This document shows positions 15,745 through 24,195 of a stretch of DNA of 64,000 nucleotides, one piece after another (positions within the stretch are counted from its first letter, which is position 1; every line of letters begins with the position of its first letter). This DNA is from Caulobacter segnis (GTDB lineage: Bacteria > Pseudomonadota > Alphaproteobacteria > Caulobacterales > Caulobacteraceae). Below the pieces are notes generated by a model. It did not search any database. It was given only the letters and a program-made list of their open reading frames with translations, and was not told the DNA's origin. The stretch spans positions 806,001 to 870,000 of the forward strand of contig NZ_CP082923.1 of the NCBI RefSeq assembly GCF_019931575.1, read 5' to 3'. The translations under genes were made by a program, and so were the position numbers.

Positions 15745-16839
15745 ATGAGCGGATACAGGAACGGCGGGGCCTCGCGGCGCTCGCTTCTGACGGCCTTCGG
15801 GGCGGCGGCCATCGGCTTCAGCTTCACGGCCTGCGGCGAGAAGCCCAAGGCCACGGGCGCCGGCGGCGAAGAGCCCAAGCTGAACTTCTACAACTGGGAC
15901 ACCTATATCGGCGAAACCACGCTGGGCGACTTCAAGAAGGCGTCCGGGATCGACGTGAACATGAGCCTGTTCGCGACCAACGACGAGCTGTTCGCCAAGC
16001 TCAAGGCGGGCAATCCGGGCTTCGACGTCATCGTGCCGTCGAACGAGTTCGTGACCCGCATGGGCCAGGCCGGCATGCTGGAGCCGCTGGATCACGCCAA
16101 GATCCCGAACATCAAGAACATCGACCCGTCGTTCCTCAATCCGGACTTCGACCCGGGCCGGAAGTACTCGATGCCCTACACCTGGCTGCTGCTGGGCATC
16201 GGCTATCGCAAGAGCAAGGTCGACGGCGTGCCCGACAGCTGGAAGTGGCTGTTCGACAGCGACAAATACAAGGGCCGCATCGCCCTGCTGTCGGAGAGCG
16301 CCGACCTGGTCCGCCTGGCGGCCAAGTACCTGGGTCACTCGGTCAACAACATCCCCGAGGACATGCTGCCGAAGATCGAGCAGATGCTGATCAAGCAGAA
16401 GCCGTTCGTGAAGGCCTTCCACGACGACAACGGTCAGGACCTGCTGGTCTCGGGCGAGGTCGATCTGGTGCTGGAGTACAACGGCGACATCGCCCAGGTG
16501 ATGAAGGACGATCCGGACCTCGACTTCGTGGTGCCCAAGGAAGGCTCGCTGATCAACAGCGACACCCTCTGCATCCCGAAGGGCGCGCCGCGGCCGAACA
16601 ACGCCCACGCCTTCATCAACTACCTGCTGGACGCCCAGGCCGGCGCCGAGATCAGCAAGACGATCCTCTACCCGACGCCCAACGCGGCGGCCAAGGCGCT
16701 GATGCCGGACGACTACAAGAACAACAAGGTCATCTTTCCGCCCGCCGACATCATGGCCAAGTGCGAGTACGGCGCCTTCGAGGGGGCCGAGAAGGCCAGC
16801 CAATACGAGGAACTGATCACCCGGGTGCGGGCGGCCTAG
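15745..16839 (+). CDS. polyamine ABC transporter substrate-binding lipoprotein
   Basis: This 364-residue periplasmic binding protein of the PotD/PotF family captures putrescine or spermidine. The N-terminus has twin arginines (ASRRSLLTAFGAA) and a lipobox ending FTAC, so it is probably exported by Tat and lipid-anchored. LNFYNWDTYIGETTLGDFKKASGIDV and FDVIVPSNEFV are hallmark polyamine-binding-protein segments. The ATG at 15745 is preferred to one five codons earlier because the GAGGGAG ribosome-binding sequence overlaps the latter. Permease and ATPase genes follow; a paired inverted repeat lies in the gap after it, which may favour higher expression of this component. Confidence 0.9.
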   Translation: MSGYRNGGASRRSLLTAFGAAAIGFSFTACGEKPKATGAGGEEPKLNFYNWDTYIGETTLGDFKKASGIDVNMSLFATNDELFAKLKAGNPGFDVIVPSNEFVTRMGQAGMLEPLDHAKIPNIKNIDPSFLNPDFDPGRKYSMPYTWLLLGIGYRKSKVDGVPDSWKWLFDSDKYKGRIALLSESADLVRLAAKYLGHSVNNIPEDMLPKIEQMLIKQKPFVKAFHDDNGQDLLVSGEVDLVLEYNGDIAQVMKDDPDLDFVVPKEGSLINSDTLCIPKGAPRPNNAHAFINYLLDAQAGAEISKTILYPTPNAAAKALMPDDYKNNKVIFPPADIMAKCEYGAFEGAEKASQYEELITRVRAA

Positions 16840-16853
16840 GCGCGGTGAAGTCA

Positions 16854-16966
16854 AATCCTCCCCCTAGCGGGGGAGGTGTCGCCGCGGGCGACGGAGGGGA
16901 AAGTTCTGCTGGCCCCGCGACTTCCCCCTCCGGCCTTCGGCCGCCTCCCCCGCTGGGGGGAGGATT
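16854..16966. repeat. inverted repeat between binding protein and permease genes
   Basis: Twenty-three-base arms at 16854-16876 and 16944-16966 (AATCCTCCCCC...) are complementary with one mismatch. Each arm can fold on itself, and GGCCTTCGGCC forms a further hairpin inside. The arm sequence recurs at 35389-35414. It sits in the middle of an ABC-transporter operon, just before the permease ribosome site. Confidence 0.75.
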
Positions 16967-16976
16967 GGAGAACGTG

Positions 16977-17885
16977 ATGGAACAATCCTGGAAACAGGCA
17001 AAGGCCGTCTTCGCCGCGGCGCTGGGACCGCCGCTGGTGTGGCTGGTGCTGTTCTTCCTGGCGCCCATGGCGATCGTCTGGGCCTACAGCTTCGGCCACA
17101 ACGAAGGCCTGACGCAGATCGCCATCACCGGCACCTTCGGCAACTACGCCCGGGCGATCGAGCCGCTGTACCTGAAGATCTTCCTGAAGTCGGCCTGGGT
17201 GGCGGGGCTTACCACGGGCCTGTGCCTGGTGCTGGGCTTCCCGGTGGCCCTCGCCATCACCTTCGCCTCCGACAAGGCCAAGACCTGGCTGCTCTTGCTG
17301 ATCATGCTGCCGTTCTGGACGAACCTCCTGATCCGCACCTACGCCCTGATCGCGGTGCTGCGCACCGAGGGCTACGTCAACCAGAGCCTGGAATGGCTGT
17401 GGAAGGGCGGCGGCGGTCTCGCCGCGCTGGTGGGCCTGCAGCCGCTGGGCGACTTCCAGCCGCTGGAGCTGCTGCACAACAATTTCGCGGTGATCCTGGG
17501 CCTCGTTTACGTGCACCTGCCCTTCATGGTGCTGCCGCTCTATTCGGCCCTTGATCGCCTGGACAAGTCGCTGCTGGAGGCCAGCCTCGATCTCGGCGCC
17601 GGGCACATGCGGACCCTGTTCAAGGTGGTCGTGCCCCTGGCCCTGCCGGGCATCGCCTCGGGGATCCTGATCACCTTCATCCCGGCCCTGGGCGCCTATC
17701 TGACGCCGGATCTGCTGGGCGGGCCCGACAGCCAGATGATCGCCAATATCATCGAGCGTCAGTTCAAGCGCGCCAACGACTGGCCCTTCGGCGCGGCCAT
17801 GTCGTTCGTGCTGATGTACCTGACCTTCATCGCCATCGCGATCCAGGCGGTCCTGGCCAAGCGCACCCCGGAGGCCAAGGGATGA
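16977..17885 (+). CDS. polyamine ABC transporter permease, PotB/PotH-like
   Basis: This 302-residue inner-membrane permease has about six helices, starting at AALGPPLVWLVLFFLAPMAIVW. The EAA loop, where the ATPase docks, is ASLDLGAGHMRTLFKVVVPLALPGIASG at about 198-225. It pairs with the next permease to form the channel of a polyamine importer. The ATG at 16977 follows GGAG; a much longer open frame upstream merely overlaps the binding-protein gene and is discarded. The stop overlaps the start of the next permease by four bases, showing tight coupling. Confidence 0.9.
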   Translation: MEQSWKQAKAVFAAALGPPLVWLVLFFLAPMAIVWAYSFGHNEGLTQIAITGTFGNYARAIEPLYLKIFLKSAWVAGLTTGLCLVLGFPVALAITFASDKAKTWLLLLIMLPFWTNLLIRTYALIAVLRTEGYVNQSLEWLWKGGGGLAALVGLQPLGDFQPLELLHNNFAVILGLVYVHLPFMVLPLYSALDRLDKSLLEASLDLGAGHMRTLFKVVVPLALPGIASGILITFIPALGAYLTPDLLGGPDSQMIANIIERQFKRANDWPFGAAMSFVLMYLTFIAIAIQAVLAKRTPEAKG

Positions 17886-18751
17886 GCAAGAAATCTCCCC
17901 CCGGTCCGCTCGAATATCTCCGCCGCTGGCCGATGCAGGCCTGGCTGGCGATGGTGGGGATCTTCCTCTACGCGCCCCTGATCGCCCTGATGGCGTTCAG
18001 CTTCAACGACAGCCGGCGCAACATCGTCTGGAAGGGCTTCACGCTCAAATACTACGACAAGCTTTTCAACGACTCCGCCCTGCTGGAGGCGTTCGGCAAC
18101 AGCCTGACGATCGCGGCGGTCTCGACAGTGATCAGCCTGTTCCTCGGCGCGGCCGCCGCCCTGGTGCTGTGGCGCTTCCGCTTCCCCGGCAAGACCGCCC
18201 TGGACGGCGCTTTGGCTCTGCCCATCGTGGTGCCCGAGATCTGCATGGGCGTGGCCATGCTGGTGTTCTTCGCCAAGGTCATGCCCTGGCCCCAGGGGCT
18301 GGCGTGGCCGCTGAACCTGGGGGCGATCATCATCGCCCACGTGTCGTTCTCGTTCCCGTTCGTGGCGGTGGTGGTGCGCGCGCGCATGGCCAGCTTCAAC
18401 CGCGAGATGGAGGAGGCCGCCCGCGACCTGGGAGCCGGCGAGTTCCGCACCATCAAGGACGTGATCCTGCCGCACATGGCCCCGTCGCTGGTGGCCGGAG
18501 CCTTGCTGGCCTTCACGCTGAGCCTGGACGACTTCGTCATCACCTTCTTCACCGCCGGTCCGGACACCGTGACCTTCCCGGTGAAGGTCTATTCGATGGT
18601 CCGCTTCTCGGTGACGCCCGAGGTCAACGCGGCCTCGACGGTGCTGATCGTGCTGACCGTGCTGCTGACCGCGGCGGCGCTGAAACTGCAGGGGGATCCG
18701 GCCGCGACGGCGGGTCATGGGCCTAAGGACTTGGGGGGCGAGAAGCCGTGA
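17882..18751 (+). CDS. polyamine ABC transporter permease, PotC/PotI-like
   Basis: This 289-residue second permease carries the same EAA loop, EAARDLGAGEFRTIKDVILPHMAPSLVAG, and around six membrane helices. The N-terminal LAMVGIFLYAPLIALMAFSFNDSR segment and LSLDDFVITFFTAGP are typical of PotC/PotI proteins. It heterodimerises with the preceding permease. The stop overlaps the GTG start of the ATPase gene, so all three subunits are made in step. The 20 or so C-terminal residues are glycine- and alanine-rich and probably cytoplasmic. Confidence 0.9.
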   Translation: MSKKSPPGPLEYLRRWPMQAWLAMVGIFLYAPLIALMAFSFNDSRRNIVWKGFTLKYYDKLFNDSALLEAFGNSLTIAAVSTVISLFLGAAAALVLWRFRFPGKTALDGALALPIVVPEICMGVAMLVFFAKVMPWPQGLAWPLNLGAIIIAHVSFSFPFVAVVVRARMASFNREMEEAARDLGAGEFRTIKDVILPHMAPSLVAGALLAFTLSLDDFVITFFTAGPDTVTFPVKVYSMVRFSVTPEVNAASTVLIVLTVLLTAAALKLQGDPAATAGHGPKDLGGEKP

Positions 18752-19872
18752 GCGAACCGAAATCGATCATCACCTTCGAGAACGTCACCAAGCGCTTCGG
18801 CAAGATGGTGGCCGTCGACAATGTCTCGCTGACCATCAACGAGGGCGAGTTCTTCTCGCTGCTGGGCCCGTCGGGCTGCGGCAAGACCACGCTGCTGCGG
18901 ATGCTGGCCGGCTTCGAGACCCCGACCGAGGGCCGGATCCTGATCGATGGCCAGGACATCTCGACCGTGCCGCCGAACAAGCGGCCGGTGAACATGGTGT
19001 TCCAGTCCTACGCCGTGTTCCCGCACATGACCGTGGCCGACAACGTCGCCTACGGCCTGGTGGTCGACAAGGTCGCCAAGGCCGAGCGCGACCGCCGCGT
19101 CGACGAGGCGCTGGAGCTGGTGCAACTGGGCGGCCTGGGCCATCGCAAGCCCGACCAGCTGTCGGGCGGGCAAAGGCAACGCGTCGCCCTGGCCCGGGCC
19201 CTGGTCAAGCGTCCACGCGTCTTGCTTTTGGACGAGCCGCTGTCGGCCCTGGACGCCAAGCTGCGCGAGCAGATGCGCACCGAGCTGTGCACCCTGCAGG
19301 AGAAGGTCGGGATCACCTTCATCATGGTCACCCACGACCAGGACGAGGCCCTGGCGCTGGCGTCGCGCTGCGCGGTGATGAGCCGGGGCGTGCTGCAGCA
19401 GGTGGCCACGCCCAGCGACCTCTACGAATTCCCCAACAGCCGGTTCGTGGCCGACTTCATCGGCAGCGTGAACCTGTTCGAGGGCGTGCTGGCCGTCGAC
19501 GAGCCCAGCCACGCGGTGATCAAGTCGCCGGACCTGCCGGTCGACATCTTCCTGGACCACGGCGTCACCGGCCCGCGCGGCGGCGCCGTCTGGGCGGCGA
19601 TCCGGCCCGAGAAGATCGAGCTGCACAAGAAGGAGGGTGATACGCCGCCGAACCTCGGCGACTGCCCTCACGGCACCAATGCGGTGGCCGGCGTCATCAA
19701 GCACGAGGCCTATCTGGGCGGCCAGTCGACCTACGAGGTCGAGATTTCAGGCGGCCGGCGCGTGAAGGTGCACCGCTCGAACCTGACCCGCTGGGACCAG
19801 GAGGACTTCAAGCTGGGCGAGACCGTCTGGCTGTGCTGGCACGCCTGCTCGCCGGCGGTGCTGCTGAGCTGA
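18748..19872 (+). CDS. polyamine ABC transporter ATPase, PotA/PotG-like
   Basis: This 374-residue ATPase drives polyamine import. It has Walker A (GPSGCGKTT, about 37-45), Q-loop (VFQSYAVFPHMTV), signature LSGGQRQRVALARAL and Walker B (VLLLDEPLSALD), followed by a TOBE-type regulatory domain from about residue 240. The start is GTG, overlapping the permease stop. It completes a four-gene binding protein-permease-permease-ATPase unit. Which polyamine is carried is inferred from neighbouring putrescine-degrading genes. Confidence 0.92.
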   Translation: MSEPKSIITFENVTKRFGKMVAVDNVSLTINEGEFFSLLGPSGCGKTTLLRMLAGFETPTEGRILIDGQDISTVPPNKRPVNMVFQSYAVFPHMTVADNVAYGLVVDKVAKAERDRRVDEALELVQLGGLGHRKPDQLSGGQRQRVALARALVKRPRVLLLDEPLSALDAKLREQMRTELCTLQEKVGITFIMVTHDQDEALALASRCAVMSRGVLQQVATPSDLYEFPNSRFVADFIGSVNLFEGVLAVDEPSHAVIKSPDLPVDIFLDHGVTGPRGGAVWAAIRPEKIELHKKEGDTPPNLGDCPHGTNAVAGVIKHEAYLGGQSTYEVEISGGRRVKVHRSNLTRWDQEDFKLGETVWLCWHACSPAVLLS

Positions 19873-19918
19873 TCCACAAGTCTTTCAAATAAAAAGAAAA
19901 TTCGTCAGGAAGCCACCA

Positions 19919-21322
19919 ATGACCGTCCCGATCCGCAACCACGACATCGCCGAACTCCGGCGCCTGGACCTGGCCCACCACCTGCCGGCCCAGGCCGACC
20001 ACAAGGTCATCGCCGAGCTGGGCGGCAGCCGCATCGTCACGCGCGCCGACGGGGTCTACATCCACGACGGCGAGGGTCACCAGATCCTGGACGGCATGGC
20101 CGGCCTGTGGTGCGTCAATGTCGGCTACGGCCGCACCGAGCTGGCCGAGGCCGCCTACGAGCAGATGCTGGAGCTGCCGTACTACAACACCTTCTTCAAG
20201 ACCGCGACGCCGCCGACCGTGACCCTGGCGGCCAAGATCGCGCAGAAGATGGGCGGCCATCTGACCCACGTGTTCTTCAACTCGTCGGGCTCGGAAGCCA
20301 ACGACACGGTCTTCCGCCTGGTCCGCCATTACTGGAAGCTCAAGGAGCAGCCCCAGCGGACGGTCTTCATCAGCCGCTGGAACGCCTATCACGGCTCGAC
20401 CGTGGCCGGCGTCTCGCTGGGCGGCATGAAGCACATGCACAAGCAGGGCGACCTGCCGATCCCGGGCGTCGAGCACGTCATGCAGCCCTACCAGTTCGGC
20501 GACGGCTTCGGGGAGGATCCGGCCGTCTTCCGCGACCGCTGCGTGAAAGCCATCGAGGACAAGATCCTCGAGGTCGGCCCCGAGAACGTCGCGGCCTTCA
20601 TCGGCGAGCCGGTGCAGGGGGCGGGCGGGGTGATCATCCCGCCGGACGGCTACTGGCCGGCGGTCGAGGCGGTGTGCCGCAAGTACGGGATCCTGCTGGT
20701 CTGCGACGAGGTGATCTGCGGCTTCGGGCGGCTGGGCCAGTGGTTCGGCCACCAGCACTACGGGATCAAGCCGGACCTGATCGCCATGGCCAAGGGCCTG
20801 TCGTCCGGCTACCTGCCGATCTCGGCCGTCGGCGTGGCCGACCACATCGTCGCCGAGCTGCGCGAGAAGGGCGGCGACTTCATCCACGGCTTCACCTATT
20901 CGGGCCACCCGACGGCGGCGGCCGTGGCGCTGAAGAACATCGAGATCCTGGAGCGCGAGAAGCTGGTCGAGCGCACCCGCGACGACACCGGCCCCTATCT
21001 GGCCAAGGCGCTGGCCAGCCTGAACGATCACCCGCTGGTCGGCGAGACCCGGTCCCTGGGCCTGATCGGCGCCGTCGAGATCGTCCGCGAGAAGGGCACG
21101 AACCACCGCTTCCTCGACAAGGAGGGCGAGGCCGGGCCGATCGTGCGGGATCTCTGCATTAAGAACGGCCTGATGGTCCGCGCCATCCGCGACAGCATCG
21201 TCTGCTGCCCGCCGCTGATCATCACCCACGCCGAGATCGACAAGCTGGTCGCGATCATCCGCCAGTCCCTGGACGAGGCCGAGCCCACGCTGCGGGCGCT
21301 CAAACCGGAGGCGGTGTCATGA
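19919..21322 (+). CDS. putrescine/polyamine:pyruvate aminotransferase, SpuC-like
   Basis: This 467-residue class III aminotransferase resembles SpuC, which moves the amino group of putrescine to pyruvate, giving 4-aminobutyraldehyde. GxLWCVNVGYGRTELAEAAYEQM near the start, Asp263 in VCDEVICGFGRLG and Lys292 in AMAKGLSSGYLP are the main family marks. AGGAAG precedes the ATG in an AT-rich 46-base gap after the transporter. The stop overlaps the second PuuA-like gene (ATGA). It is the third class III aminotransferase within 14 kb and best fits direct putrescine transamination. Confidence 0.87.
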   Translation: MTVPIRNHDIAELRRLDLAHHLPAQADHKVIAELGGSRIVTRADGVYIHDGEGHQILDGMAGLWCVNVGYGRTELAEAAYEQMLELPYYNTFFKTATPPTVTLAAKIAQKMGGHLTHVFFNSSGSEANDTVFRLVRHYWKLKEQPQRTVFISRWNAYHGSTVAGVSLGGMKHMHKQGDLPIPGVEHVMQPYQFGDGFGEDPAVFRDRCVKAIEDKILEVGPENVAAFIGEPVQGAGGVIIPPDGYWPAVEAVCRKYGILLVCDEVICGFGRLGQWFGHQHYGIKPDLIAMAKGLSSGYLPISAVGVADHIVAELREKGGDFIHGFTYSGHPTAAAVALKNIEILEREKLVERTRDDTGPYLAKALASLNDHPLVGETRSLGLIGAVEIVREKGTNHRFLDKEGEAGPIVRDLCIKNGLMVRAIRDSIVCCPPLIITHAEIDKLVAIIRQSLDEAEPTLRALKPEAVS

Positions 21323-22719
21323 AGCCCAAGCACAGCAAGGCCAAGCGCGACAGCATCCTCAATCGCGGGGTCTCGACCCTGGAGGAGGCGCAGAGCTGGT
21401 TCGCCCGCCAGGCCATCGAGGAGATCGAGTGCGTGGTGCCGGATCTGGCCGGCGTGGCGCGCGGCAAGATCATGCCGGTGCGCAAGTTCCTGGGCACGCC
21501 GTCCATGAACCTGCCGCTGGCGGTGTTCTACCAGACCATCACCGGCGACTTCCCCGAGTTCGAGGGGGCGGTGAACGCGGTGCAGTCGGACACCGACATC
21601 TTCCTGACTCCGGACTTCGCCACCCTGGCCGCCGTGCCGTGGGCCCAGGACCCGACCGCCCAGGTGATCCACGACGCCTTCCACCCCGACGGCCGCCCGG
21701 TCGAGGAGGCCCCGCGCCAGGTGCTGCGGCGGGTGCTGGCGCTGTACGCCGAGAAGGGCTGGGTCCCGATCGTGGCCCCGGAGATCGAGTTCTACCTCGT
21801 CGACAAGAACACCGACCCCGACTACCCGCTGAAGCCCCCGATCGGCCGCTCGGGCCGGCCCGAGACCGGGCGGCAGGGCTATTCGATCAGCGCGGTCAAC
21901 GAGTTCGATGCGCTGTTCGAGGACATGTACGAGTACTCCGAGCGCCAGGGCCTGGAGATCGACACCCTGATCCACGAGAGCGGCGTGGCCCAGATGGAGA
22001 TCAACCTGCGGCACGGCAATCCGCTGGAACTGGCCGACCAGGTGTTCATGTTCAAGCGCACCATCCGCGAGGTGGCGCTGGAACACGAGATCTACGCCAC
22101 CTTCATGGCCAAGCCGATGGCGACCGAGCCGGGCAGCGCCATGCACATCCACCAGTCGATCGTCGACAAGGATGGCGACAACCTGTTCTCGCACCGCAAG
22201 TCGGGCGAGGAGACGGCCCTGTTCCACGGCTTCATCGCCGGGCAGCAGACCTACCTGCCGGCGATCATGGCCATCCTGGCGCCGTACGTGAACTCCTACC
22301 GCCGGATCGCCCGCGACAGCGGCGCGCCGGTCAACACCCAGTGGGGCTACGACAACCGCACCTGCGGCCTGCGCGTGCCGCCGTCGGATCCGTCGAACCG
22401 CCGGCTGGAGAACCGCATCCCCTCGTCGGACGCCAATCCGTACCTGGCCATCGCGGCCTCGCTGGCGGCGGGCTATCTGGGCATGGTCCAGGGGCTGAAG
22501 CCCACCGCGCCGGTCGACACCGACGCCAGCGTGCTGGGCGTGCAGCTGCCGCGCAGCCTGTCGGAATCACTTAAACTGTTCGAACAGTGCGAGCCCCTGG
22601 TCGAGATCCTGGGCCCGATCTTCTGCCAGGCCTATGACCGCGTGAAACAGGCCGAGTACGAGACCTTCATGCGCACGATCAGCCCGTGGGAGCGGGAGTT
22701 CCTGCTGCTGAATGTCTGA
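21319..22719 (+). CDS. PuuA-like gamma-glutamylamine synthetase, copy 2
   Basis: This 466-residue glutamine synthetase homologue probably condenses glutamate with putrescine in an ATP-dependent step. Its motifs differ in detail from the upstream paralogue: VAPEIEFYLVD, SAMHIHQSIVDKDG, and SGAPVNTQWGYDNRTCGLRVP followed by RLENRIPSSDANPYLA. The WGYDNRTCGLR(V/I)P form is typical of PuuA-type proteins. The gene overlaps the aminotransferase start by four bases and the oxidase by eight, so it forms one translational unit with PuuB. It is therefore the more likely true PuuA of this region. Confidence 0.87.
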   Translation: MKPKHSKAKRDSILNRGVSTLEEAQSWFARQAIEEIECVVPDLAGVARGKIMPVRKFLGTPSMNLPLAVFYQTITGDFPEFEGAVNAVQSDTDIFLTPDFATLAAVPWAQDPTAQVIHDAFHPDGRPVEEAPRQVLRRVLALYAEKGWVPIVAPEIEFYLVDKNTDPDYPLKPPIGRSGRPETGRQGYSISAVNEFDALFEDMYEYSERQGLEIDTLIHESGVAQMEINLRHGNPLELADQVFMFKRTIREVALEHEIYATFMAKPMATEPGSAMHIHQSIVDKDGDNLFSHRKSGEETALFHGFIAGQQTYLPAIMAILAPYVNSYRRIARDSGAPVNTQWGYDNRTCGLRVPPSDPSNRRLENRIPSSDANPYLAIAASLAAGYLGMVQGLKPTAPVDTDASVLGVQLPRSLSESLKLFEQCEPLVEILGPIFCQAYDRVKQAEYETFMRTISPWEREFLLLNV

Positions 22720-23998
22720 CGCCTCCGGACTGTCGGCCTGGGGCGCGGGGAACTGGTACGCGGCCACCGCGACCGGCGTCCTCGATTTGCCGCCGCTGGC
22801 GGGCGACCTTTCGGTCGATGTCTGCATCGTCGGCGCCGGCTTCACCGGTCTCGGCGCCGCGCTGGCCTTGGCCCCCCGCGCCAAGGTCGTGGTGCTGGAG
22901 GCCGGCCGCGTCGGCTGCGCCGCCACCGGTCGCAACGGCGGGCAGGTCCATACTGGCCAGCGGCGCGACCAGGCCTGGCTGGAAAAGGCCGTCGGCCGTG
23001 ACGACGCCCTGGCCCTGTGGCGTCTCGCCGAAGACGCCCGCGCCCACTTCAGGACCCTGACCGACGCCATCCACTGCGACTGGCGGCCGGGCATGATCCA
23101 CGCCCGCCACAAGCCGAACGGCGAGGCAGAGGACGCGGCCTATATCGACCTGATGGCGGGCCGCTACGCCTACGACCAACTGGACCTGATCGGCGAGGCC
23201 GACCTCGCCGACGAACTGGGGACCGACGTCTATCACGGCGGCCTGATCGATCGCGGCGGCGGGCACGTGCATCCGCTGAACCTGGCCCTGGGCATGGCGC
23301 GCGCGGCGATGGCGGCGGGCGCGGCGATCCACGAGCACAGCCGCGCCAAGGCGTGGCGGCGCGAAGGCGGCCGGATCGTCGTCGAGACCGCGACCGGCCG
23401 GGTGACCTGCGACCAGCTGATCCTCTCCGGCGACGGCTTGCTTGACGGCATGGCGGGCGGGGCCCGATCGCGGGTCATGCCGATCAACAACTTCATCGCC
23501 GTCACCGCGCCGCTCGGCGACCTGGCCGATGCGATCATCCGCTCGAACGCGGCGGTGTCGGACAGTCGCTTCGTCGTGAACTACTTCCGCAAGACCCCCG
23601 ACGGTCGGCTGCTGTTCGGCGGCGGCGAAAACTATCGCCACGACTTCCCGCGCGACATCGCCGGCATGGTCCGCACGAACCTCGCCAAGGTCTATCCGCG
23701 GCTGGCGAACGTTGCGATCGCCCACGCCTGGGGCGGGACCCTGGGCATCACCATGAGCCGCATGCCGTTCGTCGGCGAGCTCGCGCCGGGCGTGCGCGTC
23801 GCCTCGGGCTATTCAGGCCAGGGGGTGATGCTGGCGCCGTATGTCGGCAAGCTGCTGGGCCAGGCGGCGCTGGGCCAGACCGCCGGCGTCGACCTGCTCT
23901 CCCGCCTGCCGACCCCGCCGTTCCCAGGCGGCCGCCTGCTGCGCTGGCCGCTGACGGTTGCGGGCTTGACCTGGTACGCGTTGAGGGATCGTCTGTAG
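22712..23998 (+). CDS. FAD-dependent gamma-glutamylamine oxidase, PuuB-like
   Basis: This 428-residue D-amino-acid-oxidase-fold flavoprotein resembles PuuB, which oxidises gamma-glutamylputrescine to the aldehyde with release of ammonia and hydrogen peroxide. GAGFTG at 41-46 is the FAD dinucleotide loop, and ATGRNGGQVHTGQRRD is the typical PuuB-family segment. YSGQGVMLAPYVGKLL near the C-terminus closes the FAD site. The start overlaps the PuuA-like gene by eight bases. Its product would be taken by the PuuC-like dehydrogenase 10 kb upstream. It ends the polyamine island; an interspersed repeat follows. Confidence 0.88.
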   Translation: MSDASGLSAWGAGNWYAATATGVLDLPPLAGDLSVDVCIVGAGFTGLGAALALAPRAKVVVLEAGRVGCAATGRNGGQVHTGQRRDQAWLEKAVGRDDALALWRLAEDARAHFRTLTDAIHCDWRPGMIHARHKPNGEAEDAAYIDLMAGRYAYDQLDLIGEADLADELGTDVYHGGLIDRGGGHVHPLNLALGMARAAMAAGAAIHEHSRAKAWRREGGRIVVETATGRVTCDQLILSGDGLLDGMAGGARSRVMPINNFIAVTAPLGDLADAIIRSNAAVSDSRFVVNYFRKTPDGRLLFGGGENYRHDFPRDIAGMVRTNLAKVYPRLANVAIAHAWGGTLGITMSRMPFVGELAPGVRVASGYSGQGVMLAPYVGKLLGQAALGQTAGVDLLSRLPTPPFPGGRLLRWPLTVAGLTWYALRDRL

Positions 23999-24010
23999 CG
24001 AGGGGCGTCT

Positions 24011-24154
24011 TCTCCTCCCCTCTTGGGGGAGGGGGGCCGGCGAACGCGGGCGGAGGGGGCTTTGGGGCGAGGCCTGCTCGGCACGCTGCGCGACCCCCTC
24101 CGTCTCGGCGCGTATTCGCACCGATCCACCTCCCCCTGATGGGGAGGAGGGGAG
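24011..24154. repeat. ~140-bp GC-rich interspersed repeat, copy A
   Basis: This element opens with TCTCCTCCCC, has GGAGGGGGCTTTGGGGCG in the middle, then GACCCCCTCCGTCTCGGCGCG and ends CCACCTCCCCCTGATGGGG. Three other copies with the same order lie at 49197, 51636 and 53987. Its ends are complementary, so transcripts could fold. It lies between the oxidase stop and the sulfotransferase start; this copy is the most diverged. Confidence 0.8.
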
Positions 24155-24195
24155 AGCGAATTGACACGCTCGTGCGACCCCGCTCTCCTCACGCC

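Noticed and set aside
24011..24154. Possible insertion sequence or small RNA gene
   Set aside because: No transposase or clear promoter is present; it matches three other non-coding repeats, so an interspersed repeat is the simplest reading.
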